A stretch of DNA of 31,690 nt from UBA6168 sp964573725 (GTDB lineage Bacteria; Bacteroidota; Bacteroidia; Chitinophagales; Saprospiraceae). Positions within the stretch are counted from its first letter, which is position 1. Every line of letters begins with the position of its first letter. A program made the translations under genes and the position numbers. The stretch covers positions 1 through 31,690 of the forward strand of contig CAZNLJ010000050.1 in the NCBI GenBank assembly GCA_964573725.1, in the 5' to 3' direction. The notes under the pieces are model-generated. The model worked only from the letters and a program-made list of their open reading frames with translations. It was not told where the DNA came from and ran no database searches. Below, one piece after another: positions 24,942 to 31,569 of this stretch.

Positions 24942-27119
24942 ATGCCATCCATCCATGACCGGCTGCAGGCCGTAACCCTTGCAAGCACTTTGCTCTTGTT
25001 GTCCGCCTGTTCGGAACATGCCACACCACCCTCCTCCCAACAAAGCTCGACCATGCAGGAACGAATGACCTCCCCTCCGCCAATTGCGGAGCAGGATCCC
25101 ACCGTCTTCAATGACCATGGGGTCACACGAACAGACGAATATTATTGGATGAACCAGCGGGAAGACCCTCGGGTCCTCGCTTACCTGGAAGCCGAAAACA
25201 AATACCGGGAATCCGTCATGGCCGGTTTGGAACCGCTCCAGGAAGAACTCTTCGCCGAAATCAAGGGACGGATCCAGGAAAAGGATGCTTCCGTCCCGCA
25301 ACTCGACAACGGATACTGGTATAATTACCGCTATGCCGAAGGCCAGGAATATCCGGTGTATTGCCGCCGGAAAAACCAACCGGAAGCCGACGAGGAAGTG
25401 ATGCTGGATATCAACGCCCTCGCCCGGCAATACGACTACTACCATGCCGGCGGACTCACCGTCAGCCCCGACAACCGTTGGCTGGCGTATGCCGAGGATA
25501 CCCTCAGCCGCCGGATCTACACCATCCGTTTTCGCAACCTGGAAACCGGTGAAACCCTGGCGGAACAGATCCCCGGCACCGACGGCAGCATTGTGTGGGC
25601 CAATGACAACAAGACCGTCTTCTACGGCATCAAGGACGAAACACTCCGCGTCTTCCAAATCAAGAAACACCGACTGGGGACGGCCCCGAGCACAGACCCA
25701 GTCGTCTATCACGAATCCGACGCAACCTTCGACCTCGGTATCGGCAAGAGCAAATCCAAGAAGTATATCCTGATTTCCGCCAGCCAAACCCTCTCCCAGG
25801 AATACCGGTACCTCGATGCTGATACTCCCGACGGGGAATGGACGGTCTTCCAACCCCGGGAACGGAACCTGGAGTACGGTGTGGACCATGCCGGCGACAC
25901 CTGGTATGTCCGCACGAATCTGGATGCCCGCAATTTCCGGCTCATGACCGCCGCCCCCGGAAAAACCTCCCGGGCAGACTGGAAGGAACTGATCCCCCAC
26001 CGGGAGGACATCTTCCTCGAGGGTGCCGACTTCTTCCGCGACCGCCTCGTGCTATCGGAACGGTCGGACGGACTCCTGCGCCTGCGGATCTACCAACTGT
26101 CCGACGGAACGGACCACTACATCGATTTCGGGGAAGCGGTGTATGTCGCCTACCCCTCCAACAACCCGGGTTACGAAACCGACAAGGTACGGATCAGCTA
26201 TCAATCGATGACCACGCCGGCCACCGTCCTGGATTACGACATGCAAGGCCGTTCCATCGAACTTCTCAAGGAACAGACCGTGCTCGGAGGCTTCGACAAG
26301 GCCAATTATGTCTCGGAAAGGGTATTTGCCACCGCCAGCGACGGCGTGAAGGTGCCCATTTCCATCGTGTACCGGAAAGGATTTCGCAAGGACGGCTCCC
26401 AGCCGCTTCTGCTTTATGCCTACGGCTCCTACGGTTACAGCATCGACCCGGGATTCAACGCCGCCAGGCTCAGCCTGCTCGACCGCGGGTTCGCCTACGC
26501 CATCGCCCACATCCGCGGCGGACAGGAAATGGGGCGCCATTGGTACGACGACGGCAAACTGCTGAAGAAGAAAAATACGTTCACGGATTTCATCGATTGC
26601 GCCGACCACCTGGTCAATGCACAATACACCGGCAAGAATCAGTTGTTTGCGATGGGCGGCAGCGCCGGCGGCTTGTTGATGGGCGCCGTCGTCAACCTGC
26701 GGCCCGACCTGTTCCGCGGGGTGGTCGCCGCCGTACCTTTCGTGGACGTGGTCACCACCATGCTGGACGAATCCATTCCGTTGACGACCTTTGAGTGGGA
26801 CGAATGGGGAGACCCCCGCAAAAAAGAATACTTCGATTACATGCTGAGCTATTCCCCGTACGACAACATCGAAGCGAAGGAATATCCGGCCATCCTGGTC
26901 ACGACCGGGCTGCACGACTCCCAAGTCCAGTATTGGGAGCCCGCCAAATGGGTCGCCAGGCTCCGGGCCCTCAAAACGGACCGGAATCCCCTGCTCCTGC
27001 ATACCAATATGGATGCCGGCCATGGCGGCCAGTCCGGAAGATTCCGGGCTTATCGCGAGACCGCCATGGAATACGCCTTTATGCTGGACCTCGCCGGGCA
27101 GCGGAAGGTCCGGGATTGA
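24942..27119 (+). CDS. ptrB: Oligopeptidase B, S9A family (lipoprotein)
   Basis: A 725-residue serine peptidase of the prolyl oligopeptidase family, closest to oligopeptidase B, which cleaves short peptides after Arg/Lys. The seven-bladed propeller spans about 80-450 and the alpha/beta-hydrolase domain follows. The catalytic triad is visible: S574 in GGSAGG, D659 in TGLHDSQV, H694 in DAGHGGQSGR. GRHWYDDGKLLKKKNTFTDFIDCADHL is a typical segment before the nucleophile. The N-terminus has a lipobox (LLLLSACS), so this form is probably anchored in the cell envelope rather than cytosolic. It is monocistronic, ended by a strong terminator. Confidence 0.9.
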   Translation: MPSIHDRLQAVTLASTLLLLSACSEHATPPSSQQSSTMQERMTSPPPIAEQDPTVFNDHGVTRTDEYYWMNQREDPRVLAYLEAENKYRESVMAGLEPLQEELFAEIKGRIQEKDASVPQLDNGYWYNYRYAEGQEYPVYCRRKNQPEADEEVMLDINALARQYDYYHAGGLTVSPDNRWLAYAEDTLSRRIYTIRFRNLETGETLAEQIPGTDGSIVWANDNKTVFYGIKDETLRVFQIKKHRLGTAPSTDPVVYHESDATFDLGIGKSKSKKYILISASQTLSQEYRYLDADTPDGEWTVFQPRERNLEYGVDHAGDTWYVRTNLDARNFRLMTAAPGKTSRADWKELIPHREDIFLEGADFFRDRLVLSERSDGLLRLRIYQLSDGTDHYIDFGEAVYVAYPSNNPGYETDKVRISYQSMTTPATVLDYDMQGRSIELLKEQTVLGGFDKANYVSERVFATASDGVKVPISIVYRKGFRKDGSQPLLLYAYGSYGYSIDPGFNAARLSLLDRGFAYAIAHIRGGQEMGRHWYDDGKLLKKKNTFTDFIDCADHLVNAQYTGKNQLFAMGGSAGGLLMGAVVNLRPDLFRGVVAAVPFVDVVTTMLDESIPLTTFEWDEWGDPRKKEYFDYMLSYSPYDNIEAKEYPAILVTTGLHDSQVQYWEPAKWVARLRALKTDRNPLLLHTNMDAGHGGQSGRFRAYRETAMEYAFMLDLAGQRKVRD

Positions 27120-27140
27120 TCCCTTCGGAACAGATTCCTG

Positions 27141-27179
27141 AAAAAAGCCCATCCCCGGTGGCCGGGGATGGGCTTTTTT
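27141..27179. terminator. Intrinsic terminator after oligopeptidase B
   Basis: A 12-bp stem GCCCATCCCCGG/CCGGGGATGGGC with a TGG loop is preceded by six A and followed by six T, so it can work in both directions: for the peptidase gene and as a backstop for the tRNA transcript on the other strand. Confidence 0.9.
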
Positions 27180-27235
27180 CGCAGCGTTTCCGAGCAAACT
27201 CACGGGGACGGGAAGACAACCCCTCCCCGGAGGGC

Positions 27236-27270
27236 AAAAAAAAACCGCTGCCCGGTATATCCGGCAACGG
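27236..27270 (-). terminator. Candidate terminator of the tRNA-Asn transcript
   Basis: Reading the minus strand after the tRNA 3' end, a hairpin with a CCGG/CCGG core and an outer CCG/CGG pair is followed directly by nine T. It lies about 10 nt after the tRNA. Confidence 0.55.
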
Positions 27271-27278
27271 CATTTTTG

Positions 27279-27355
27279 TGGCGCCCCCTCAAGGACTTGA
27301 ACCTTGGACCTACGGATTAACAGTCCGCCGCTCTAACCAGCTGAGCTAAGGAGGC
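27279..27355 (-). tRNA. tRNA-Asn (GTT)
   Basis: A complete 77-nt cloverleaf. Acceptor arms GCCTCCT and AGGGGGC pair over 7 bp with one T-G wobble. The D arm is GCTC...GAGC, the anticodon arm GCGGA-CTGTTAA-TCCGT, and the T arm CAAGG-TTCAAGT-CCTTG. The anticodon GTT (plus-strand 27319-27321) reads AAC/AAT codons. The discriminator is G and the CCA end is encoded. A consensus promoter lies 44 nt upstream. Confidence 0.96.
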
Positions 27356-27398
27356 ATTTCCTGCGGAACAACCTGTTGTTGTTGCCCGAAGGCGGACG

Positions 27399-27431
27399 CA
27401 AATGTAGGACAGTTTTGAATGATTTTGCAAA
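27399..27431 (-). promoter_or_regulatory. Consensus promoter of tRNA-Asn
   Basis: On the minus strand TTTG (27431-27428) is followed after 21 nt by TACATTTG (27406-27399), a perfect match to the TTTG-N(19-21)-TAnnTTTG promoter of Bacteroidota. The transcript would start near 27393, leaving a 5' leader of nearly 40 nt to be removed. Confidence 0.8.
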
Positions 27432-27531
27432 CCTCCCCCCTATTTTTTTTATTTTTTTCCGCTGAAAAAAATGGTGGGCCTGCCCGGCGGCGGGCATCGG
27501 AATAATACCCCGGGAATTGACCGGGAATTCC

Positions 27532-27539
27532 TATTTTCG
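27532..27539 (+). promoter_or_regulatory. Candidate -7 box (TATTTTCG) for the PfkB gene
   Basis: TATTTTCG has one mismatch to TAnnTTTG and lies 127 nt before the kinase start. The -33 element is unclear. Confidence 0.4.
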
Positions 27540-27665
27540 CACGCCGTAGCAACCGGGACCCAAGAAAGTAACCCATGGGGCCGGTTAGCAAACGGCGGCC
27601 CGGCGGCCATTCCCGAATCGGTGCCCCGCCGGGAAAAATCAATCCTAAGCAATAAATAGAACACT

Positions 27666-28586
27666 ATGTCGCTCCTGACCGTCGGCACCGTCGCCATCGA
27701 CGACCTCGAAACCCCATTTGGAAAAGCGGACCGAATCGTCGGCGGCGCCTGCACCTATATTTCCCTGGCCGCCTCCTATTTCGTCCCGTCCATCCACCTG
27801 GTTTCCGTCATAGGGGATGATTTCCCGCAGGACACCCTGGACCTGTTGGAGCGGAAGGGTGTCGACCTGGCAGGACTCCAACGCAAGCAAGGCGAACGCT
27901 CCTTCTTTTGGGCCGGCCGCTATCACCGGGACCTGAACAGCCGGGACACCTTGGATACCCAATTGAACGTACTCGCCGGTTTCGACCCGGTCCTACCCGA
28001 ACACTACAAGGCCAGCCGTTACCTCATGCTCGGCAACCTCACCCCGGCCGTCCAACTGCGGGTGCTGGAACAATTGGCGGAGAAACCGGCATTCATCGCC
28101 ATGGACACCATGAACTTTTGGATGGATACCGCACTGGATGACCTTCGGGTCGTTTTGCGGAAAGTGGATTGCCTGCTGATCAACGACGAGGAGGCCCGAC
28201 AATTGAGCGGGGAACATTCCCTCGTCCGGGCAGCGGAAACCATCCGCAACATGGGGCCATCCTACCTGGTCATCAAGAAAGGGGAACATGGCGCCTTGCT
28301 GTTCCATGGGGATGATATCTTTTTCGCGCCGGCCTTGCCCTTGGCATCCGTATATGACCCCACCGGTGCCGGGGATACATTTGCCGGCGGTTTCATCGGG
28401 TACCTGGCCAGTACCCTGGACCATTCCTTTGAAAACATGAAGCGGGCCGTCATCTACGGTTCGGCTATGGCTTCATTTTGTGTGGAAAAATTCGGAATCG
28501 AACGCCTGGTTGACTTGTCGGAATTGGAAATAAAAGGAAGAATCGCCCGATTCGTCTCCCTGGTGAACTTCGATGCCCGCCTGTGA
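27666..28586 (+). CDS. PfkB family carbohydrate/nucleoside kinase
   Basis: A 306-residue ribokinase-fold kinase, transferring phosphate from ATP to a sugar, nucleoside or related alcohol in the cytosol. The substrate-side motif near the N-terminus is GGACTYISLAAS (PfkB signature 1 region), and signature 2 is DPTGAGDTFAGGF with catalytic base D237. The gene starts at ATG 27666 after a short A-rich leader and converges on rlmN with 22 nt between stops. The N-terminus LLTVGTVAIDDLETPFG matches a Bacteroidota subgroup of uncharacterised PfkB kinases; the substrate is unknown. Confidence 0.88.
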   Translation: MSLLTVGTVAIDDLETPFGKADRIVGGACTYISLAASYFVPSIHLVSVIGDDFPQDTLDLLERKGVDLAGLQRKQGERSFFWAGRYHRDLNSRDTLDTQLNVLAGFDPVLPEHYKASRYLMLGNLTPAVQLRVLEQLAEKPAFIAMDTMNFWMDTALDDLRVVLRKVDCLLINDEEARQLSGEHSLVRAAETIRNMGPSYLVIKKGEHGALLFHGDDIFFAPALPLASVYDPTGAGDTFAGGFIGYLASTLDHSFENMKRAVIYGSAMASFCVEKFGIERLVDLSELEIKGRIARFVSLVNFDARL

Positions 28587-28608
28587 CGGTGCCACACGAC
28601 CCCGCTTG

Positions 28609-29661
28609 TCAGCGGTTGGCCAATTGGCCGCAGGCGGCGTCAATGTCCTTGCCCCGGCTCCTGCGGACCGTCACGACAATCTCCCGACGGCTCAGGTAGG
28701 CCGCGAAACGGTCGATCCGGTCCTCGCCGGAGGACTGGAAATCCAGGCCCGGGACGGAATTGTACTCGATGATGTTCACCCGCACCGGAAATCGTTGGCA
28801 CAGCTTCACCAGTTGCGCCGCGTCCTCCTCCCGGTCGTTGAAATCGCGGAATGCGATGTATTCGAAACTGATCCTGTTCCGGGTGCGCTGGTAAAAGTAT
28901 TGGAGTGCGTCCATCAGCACCGGAAGATTGTTCTCCTCATTGATCGGCATAATCGTATCCCGCTGCGCATCCGTGGCCGCATGCAGGGACAGGGCCAGGT
29001 TGAACCGGACGCCTTCGTCCGCCAGCCGGACGATCATCTTGGCGATTCCCGCCGTACTCACGGTGATCCGGCGGGGAGACATACCCAGACCGTCCGCCGC
29101 GGTTATGCGCTCGATGCTTTCCAGGACCGGGCGATAAGCCAACAATGGCTCCCCCATCCCCATGTAGACGATATTGGTGAGCGGATGCCCGAATATCTCC
29201 AGGCACTGCCGATTGACCAGTACGACCTGGTCCACAATCTCCGCCGCTTCCAGGTTGCGGATCCGCTTCATCTGCCCGGTGGCACAGAAACGACAGGACA
29301 AGCTGCACCCCACCTGGCAGGAGACGCAAACCGTATAGCGCCCGTCCGCCGGTGCAGGAATCAATACCGACTCGATGAAATGGCCGTCATGCAACCGGAA
29401 CCGCGACTTCACCGTGCCGTCCAGGCTGCGTTGGACCTTATCCGCACAGATGGGCCGGATTTCAAACCGCTCCGACAACAAGGCCCGGTCCCGCAGGGAA
29501 AGATTGGTCATTTCCGCCAGGGAATGCGCGTTCTTCTTCCACAGCCATTCCCATACCTGCCGGGCCCGGAACCGTTGGAATCCCATGCCGACCAGCGCAT
29601 CCTCCAATGCCGGGAGACGCAGTTGCCGGATATCCTGCTTGTTCGGTACGGTCGTATTCAT
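28609..29661 (-). CDS. rlmN: 23S rRNA/tRNA adenine-C2 methyltransferase RlmN
   Basis: A 350-residue radical SAM enzyme that methylates C2 of A2503 in 23S rRNA and A37 in some tRNAs. The 4Fe-4S cluster motif CxxxCxxC is C119, C123, C126 in CSLSCRFCATG. The two cysteines of the methyl-transfer mechanism are present as C112 and C344 (corresponding to E. coli C118 and C355). The motif NIVYMGMGEPL and the N-terminal FRARQVWEWLWKK are typical. Complete length. The SRP RNA gene lies 150 nt upstream on the same strand. Confidence 0.95.
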   Translation of the reverse strand: MNTTVPNKQDIRQLRLPALEDALVGMGFQRFRARQVWEWLWKKNAHSLAEMTNLSLRDRALLSERFEIRPICADKVQRSLDGTVKSRFRLHDGHFIESVLIPAPADGRYTVCVSCQVGCSLSCRFCATGQMKRIRNLEAAEIVDQVVLVNRQCLEIFGHPLTNIVYMGMGEPLLAYRPVLESIERITAADGLGMSPRRITVSTAGIAKMIVRLADEGVRFNLALSLHAATDAQRDTIMPINEENNLPVLMDALQYFYQRTRNRISFEYIAFRDFNDREEDAAQLVKLCQRFPVRVNIIEYNSVPGLDFQSSGEDRIDRFAAYLSRREIVVTVRRSRGKDIDAACGQLANR

Positions 29662-29812
29662 CTGGATGGTGCGATGTCGGGTGGCTGCGCAGGCCGGAAT
29701 CCGGCCGGTACCAGGGCCACATGATGTTTGTGACCGGGTGCTGGTACCGCCCGGTCGGATACGGCGGATTCATGGAATCACCCTTGGTGAGCGGCTGGCA
29801 GGCAAAAAATAA
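29662..29812. other. Gap between rlmN and SRP RNA gene
   Basis: Contains an 8-bp inverted repeat CGGTACCA/TGGTACCG (about 29706-29750) and, next to the SRP RNA, an A-rich plus-strand run (29804-29812) that is the U-rich 3' tail of the SRP transcript. An rlmN promoter is not evident. Confidence 0.45.
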
Positions 29813-29905
29813 GGCAAGCAACCATACCGCACCGCTCAACTATCTACCCTTGCTGCATTTCTGCCCTGGGGGGGTTCGAAAGGAACTGGTCGTATGGCGC
29901 TTGCC
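29813..29905 (-). ncRNA. ffs: SRP RNA (4.5S type)
   Basis: A 93-nt small-type signal recognition particle RNA, the partner of Ffh in co-translational membrane targeting. Domain IV is clear on the minus strand: symmetric loop strands CAGG (29868-29865) and AGCA (29854-29851) around a GCA/TGC stem capped by a GAAA tetraloop, the GNRA loop needed for FtsY contact; the asymmetric-loop segment AGGGTAGAT follows. The ends pair as GGCAAGC/GCTTGCC, continued by CCATAC/GTATGG. A T-rich tail (TTATTTTTTG) follows the 3' end as in an intrinsic terminator, and a -7 box is 5 nt upstream. Confidence 0.92.
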
Positions 29906-29909
29906 GGTG

Positions 29910-29917
29910 CGAAAGTA
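29910..29917 (-). promoter_or_regulatory. -7 box of the SRP RNA gene
   Basis: On the minus strand TACTTTCG (one mismatch to TAnnTTTG) ends 5 nt before the predicted SRP RNA 5' end, the correct spacing for transcription to begin exactly at the terminal stem. Confidence 0.6.
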
Positions 29918-30122
29918 AGAAAACACCGCCACCCTTGTTCCATTCCGCAAAAATTATTTGCCGCCATTGGGTGACTCTTGACCGATTACATCTTGGCGAC
30001 AAGGGGCGATAAACACGTAATGTATTGTCAGCCTGTTAATTGTCATTTTCACGAATCCTGTCCGAACCTACCGGAAACCAGCCCTGCCAGCCTTGGTTCG
30101 TCTTGGGTCCGACCTAAAAAAA
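29918..30122. other. AT-richer spacer between SRP RNA and the RRM upstream region
   Basis: About 200 nt with no ORF, and no strong hairpin. It must carry the SRP RNA -33 region. Confidence 0.4.
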
Positions 30123-30155
30123 TTTGAAACTTTTGGATGACATGCCTTACTTTTG
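30123..30155 (+). promoter_or_regulatory. Consensus promoter upstream of RRM gene region
   Basis: TTTG (30123-30126), a 21-nt spacer and TACTTTTG (30148-30155) match the Bacteroidota promoter consensus perfectly. Transcription should start near 30161, far (about 625 nt) from the next ORF, which points to a non-coding transcript or a very long leader. Confidence 0.75.
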
Positions 30156-30160
30156 TCCGG

Positions 30161-30316
30161 ATAAATCAAACGACAAAACAGCCGTCCTGATCCTCATTAT
30201 CGGCTGCGGGAGGTAAGTCTACTTACAAAGGATGCTGTTCGGAACAATGACGCTTATACCAGACCGGAACGCGGGTCCACCCTGCCGAATCCGCATTGGT
30301 ATAAGCGTTTTTATTT
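30161..30316 (+). ncRNA. Candidate small RNA with intrinsic terminator
   Basis: A stretch of about 155 nt between a perfect promoter and a terminator-like hairpin, without an ORF. Hairpins along it: CAGCCG/CGGCTG (30179-30206), GTAAG/CTTAC with loop TCTA (30213-30226), and ACGCTTATACCA/TGGTATAAGCGT (30250-30308), a perfect 12-bp stem with a 35-nt loop that can itself fold (GACC/GGTC), followed by TTTTATTT. I do not recognise a known family. It could be an independent small RNA or the attenuator part of the long leader of the RRM gene. Confidence 0.55.
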
Positions 30317-30318
30317 GA

Positions 30319-30734
30319 TGGACCTGGATCGGATAGCAGGTTGTAAACCTGTCATCCGTATGCTTCCACCGCTTCCGGGCCAAGTGGGAATCACGGCCCG
30401 GGAAGGGAAGCCCCGCACCATACCAGGTCAGGTATGGAGCGGAGGAACACAGCGGCGCCGTTCTCCTGTGCCGTGCGTGCGACCGTGATGTCGGTTGACG
30501 CTTACATGGGGATTACCTCCCCTGTCGGAATTCGTATGGCCACCTGTCGACCGTTTCGATTGCATCGAAAGGTCCTGGGCGTACGATCCATCTACCCTGG
30601 TATCCACCGCTTTGGGCCTGGCTTCCGAGAAGCCGGGCACCGGCCCGGCAAGGGCATGTCCACCTGACATGCCGATGGGTGCGGGGTCCAAGGTGTGCAC
30701 CTACCGGTACCATCGGTAGGACAGGGTATCCCTG
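30319..30734 (+). ncRNA. Hairpin-dense non-coding region, possible large structured RNA
   Basis: About 415 nt without a credible ORF that can fold into roughly eleven adjacent hairpins: GGAT-CAGGTT/AACCTG-ATCC (30331-30356), a 16-bp bulged stem (30362-30411), CCGC-CCATACC/GGTATGG-GCGG (30413-30442), GGAG/CTCC (30441-30465), ACCG/CGGT (about 30480-30500), GGGG/CCCC (30508-30522), GACC-TTTCGAT/ATCGAAA-GGTC (30549-30574), GGGCC-GGCTTC/GAAGCC-GGCCC (30614-30646), GGCATGTC/GACATGCC (30653-30673), CCTACCG/CGGTAGG (30700-30720) and CAGGG/CCCTG (30722-30734). TGGACC (30319-30324) and GGTCCA (30685-30690) could close a long-range stem. No match to RNase P, tmRNA or a group I/II intron core was seen. 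The strand is assumed from the downstream gene. Confidence 0.4.
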
Positions 30735-30785
30735 ACAAGTTCGTGTGGCTTATTTTATCCTTTTTCTCATTTTAAAGTTTATCGT

Positions 30786-31331
30786 ATGAATATTTTTGTT
30801 GCAAAGTTGGATTTCAACACAACCAGTGAAGAACTTCAGGCAGTATTCGAGCGGTTCGGGGAAGTCAGCTCCGCAAAAGTGATCGATGACAAGCTGACCG
30901 GCAAATCGAAAGGGTATGGCTTTGTAGAAATGCCGAACGACCATGAGGCGAACGAGGCGATCAACGCATTGAACGAATCCGAATTGAGCGGACGCACCAT
31001 CGTGGTCAAGGAAGCCACCCCGAAGGAGGACCGCCCGAAACGCAGTTTCGGAAACGGTGGCGGCGGAGGCGGCGGGTATCGTCCCCGTTCCTACGGATCC
31101 GGTGGAAACGGCGGTGGCGGCGGTGGCTACCGGGGCGGCGGAAACCGGTACGGCGGCGGCGGAAACGACCGCTACGGCGGCGGGGGTAACGACCGCTACG
31201 GCAATAACGACCGATATGGCAACCGCGGGGGCAACGACCGCTACGGCGACCGCAACGACCGCTACAACGACCGGAAAGACCGCTATGAGGACCGCAACGA
31301 CCGCTACAACGACCGCTATGATGAGTATTGA
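30786..31331 (+). CDS. RRM RNA-binding protein with Gly/Arg/Tyr-rich tail
   Basis: A 181-residue protein. Residues 1-80 are one RRM domain: RNP2 is IFVAKL (3-8) and RNP1 KGYGFVEM follows at about 41-48, both with the aromatic residues needed for RNA stacking. The tail (about 88-181) is low complexity: glycine runs with GGYR/RGG-like units, then eight DRY triplets in NDRY/KDRY repeats, ending DRYDEY. Related RRM proteins in Bacteroidota bind single-stranded RNA and act in post-transcriptional control. The start follows an AT-rich leader without a strong Shine-Dalgarno. The long structured region upstream suggests control at RNA level, possibly by the protein itself (inference). Confidence 0.9.
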   Translation: MNIFVAKLDFNTTSEELQAVFERFGEVSSAKVIDDKLTGKSKGYGFVEMPNDHEANEAINALNESELSGRTIVVKEATPKEDRPKRSFGNGGGGGGGYRPRSYGSGGNGGGGGGYRGGGNRYGGGGNDRYGGGGNDRYGNNDRYGNRGGNDRYGDRNDRYNDRKDRYEDRNDRYNDRYDEY

Positions 31332-31569
31332 ATAGGTCAGGCACCCGGAAAGGCCCGCCCTCCGGCACTGACCCACCGGCTTACGACCGGTTGAAGCCCA
31401 TCCCTGGCGCAGGGATGGGCTTTCCTTTTCCCCGCCCGCAGGTATGCATGCCGGTATCCCGCAACCCCCGGACATGATCGTAACAACTCATCTGCTGCTC
31501 CTTGACCCTACAAAATAATTGATTACAAAACATTGATTTTCTACTGTTTTTGGTCATTAAACCCGCTGA
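31332..31569. other. Intergenic region after the RRM gene
   Basis: Contains the RRM terminator (31394-31430) and then AT-rich sequence (about 31495-31560), with ATTGATT present twice, before the repeat element. The minus-strand ORF across it is the shadow of the Gly-rich tail. Confidence 0.5.
31394..31430 (+). terminator. Intrinsic terminator of the RRM gene
   Basis: A 13-bp perfect stem AAGCCCATCCCTG/CAGGGATGGGCTT with loop GCG, followed by TCCTTTTC. It shares the core GCCCATCCC/GGGATGGGC with the terminator at 27147-27173. Confidence 0.85.

Larger units (their letters stand above)
27356..27665. other. Intergenic region between tRNA-Asn and PfkB gene
   Basis: 310 nt with no plausible ORF. 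It holds the divergent promoters of the tRNA (27399-27431, minus) and probably of the kinase (27532-27539, plus), and an A/T-rich tract at about 27440-27475 that contrasts with the surrounding GC-rich sequence. Confidence 0.6.

Noticed and set aside
29462..29839. Minus-strand ORF beginning with a lipoprotein-like signal (LLALFFACQP)
   Set aside because: It starts at a TTG inside the SRP RNA gene, its hydrophobic codons come from the U-rich SRP terminator, and it runs antisense-frame through rlmN. No homologous domain is visible.
30331..30360. tRNA-Tyr-like anticodon arm (GCAGG-TTGTAAA-CCTGT)
   Set aside because: The arm looks right for anticodon GTA, but no acceptor stem, D arm or T arm (GGTTCGA) can be found around it, so it is treated as one hairpin of the structured region.
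30750..31475. Minus-strand 241-codon ORF rich in Val and Ala
   Set aside because: It is the shadow of the glycine-rich RRM tail on the other strand; the Val/Ala repeats mirror Gly/Arg/Tyr codons and it also crosses the terminator.
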